Part shown: positions 5,122-5,692 of the stretch, piece after piece
How positions within the stretch are numbered: position 1 is the stretch's first letter
Layout of the letters: every line of letters starts with the position of its first letter
Origin: an uncultured Chloroflexota bacterium
GTDB lineage: Bacteria; Chloroflexota; Anaerolineae; Anaerolineales; Anaerolineaceae
DNA length: 5,692 nt
Direction: 5' to 3'
NCBI GenBank assembly: GCA_902795255.1
Contig: CADBKS010000190.1
Span: forward strand, 1 to 5,692
Made by a program: the position numbers and the translations under genes
Notes under the pieces: model-generated
What the model saw: only the letters and a program-made list of their open reading frames with translations
The model's database searches: none
What the model was told of the DNA's origin: nothing

Positions 5122-5692
5122 TCAGAACAAATCGCCGTTTTCAGACTTATCGCGGGTTTCCGCATAGCGGATCAGGCGGGTGGTCTGCTTGTTGAATACG
5201 TTCAGGCGTTTCGGATCCATGGAGACCCAGACTTTCTGGTTCATATCATATTTCCGCAGGTCCACCTGCAGCGCGAGGTACTGGGTGCCCTGGGTATCCA
5301 GCGTAACGATCGTCTCCGCGCCTGCCGGCTGACTGGCATATACGGCGGCTTCGATGAACCCCGGCGCTTTCGGATCTTTCGTGGTGATGTTGACCAGTTC
5401 CGGCCGGATCCCGAGCACACAGTCAAATTCCTTGCCCTGCGGGATCTCTTCACCGGGCTTAAGCGTTTCCTTTTCAAATGTGAAATCTCCGAGCACGCTT
5501 GCGACCTTCAGCACCTTCCCGTCATAAAGCCCTTTCCCGTCGATCAGGTTGATGCGCGGGCTCCCGATGAAGTCGGCTGTTTCCATATCGACCGGGTTGG
5601 TATACAGCTCCTGCGGGGTGGCGATCTGGGCGATCTCGCCGGCCCGGAACAGCGCGACCTTGGTGGACATCGTCATCGCTTCCAGCTGGTCG
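5122..5692 (-). CDS. ABC importer ATP-binding protein, C-terminal 189 residues (5' end beyond window)
   Basis: The frame is open to the right edge and begins in DQLEAMTMSTKVAL. This is the segment directly after the switch histidine (THDQxEAMTM) of MalK/PotA-type ATPases, so the internal ATG at 5676 is not the real start. Next come GEIAQIATPQELY and FIGSPRIN, family landmarks at the end of the nucleotide-binding domain. Then follows a TOBE-type regulatory region with GIRPELVN, a PAGAETIVTL segment and a final VWVSMDPKRLNVF strand. Walker A, Walker B and the ABC signature lie outside the window. The commonly glycine position in the xxGTP motif is alanine here (IATP), a mild change. It powers transport through the fused permease, whose start is 20 bases downstream. 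Family members are about 350-380 residues, so roughly half is visible. The operon promoter must lie further right. Confidence 0.93.
   Translation of the reverse strand, partial: DQLEAMTMSTKVALFRAGEIAQIATPQELYTNPVDMETADFIGSPRINLIDGKGLYDGKVLKVASVLGDFTFEKETLKPGEEIPQGKEFDCVLGIRPELVNITTKDPKAPGFIEAAVYASQPAGAETIVTLDTQGTQYLALQVDLRKYDMNQKVWVSMDPKRLNVFNKQTTRLIRYAETRDKSENGDLF

Noticed and set aside
5122..5676. ATPase starting at the ATG at 5676 as a 184-residue protein
   Set aside because: The codons before it read DQLEA, the normal continuation of the family motif, so the frame extends beyond the window and this ATG is internal.

Overview
The window looks like bacterial chromosomal DNA of roughly balanced base composition. 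A clostridial or other Firmicutes-type source fits best: strong GGAGG/AAGGAG ribosome sites, a UvrA paralogue resembling those I recall from Clostridia, and a YczE/YitT-type membrane protein. This is an inference from gene types and I cannot name a genus. All four supported genes are on the minus strand, so the sequence is best read from right to left.

From right to left: positions 5692-1991 hold a compact ABC-importer operon. It has the C-terminal half of a MalK/PotA-type ATPase (cut by the window edge), a 611-residue permease carrying two fused permease domains, and a 401-residue exported substrate-binding protein. Gaps are 20 and 69 bases. A strong intrinsic terminator at 1933-1968 closes the operon. 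The layout is that of ferric-iron (Fbp/Afu), thiamine, phosphonate or similar importers; the substrate cannot be read from the sequence.

Positions 1397-1990 carry no credible gene but are highly structured. They contain a ~170-base element repeated twice in tandem, built partly of 7-base words (ACCAATR, TTTTACC) whose copy number differs between the two copies. A third 7-base word (TGAAGWG) is tandemly repeated beside the promoter of the next gene, and several small perfect hairpins are present. This is the most unusual part of the window.

Positions 1396-713 encode a 227-residue multi-pass membrane protein (YczE/YyaS/YitT type) with its own TATAAT promoter element and a possible operator. 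Positions 712-427 are intergenic: a long GC-rich hairpin, smaller inverted repeats and a candidate promoter. Positions 426-1 encode the first 142 residues of a UvrA-like ATPase that runs off the left edge. It is absent from simple start-to-stop ORF lists because it starts with GTG and has no stop in the window.

I see no RNA gene, transposase, CRISPR array or clear defence system. The notable material is the intergenic heptad-repeat element and the unassigned ABC importer.
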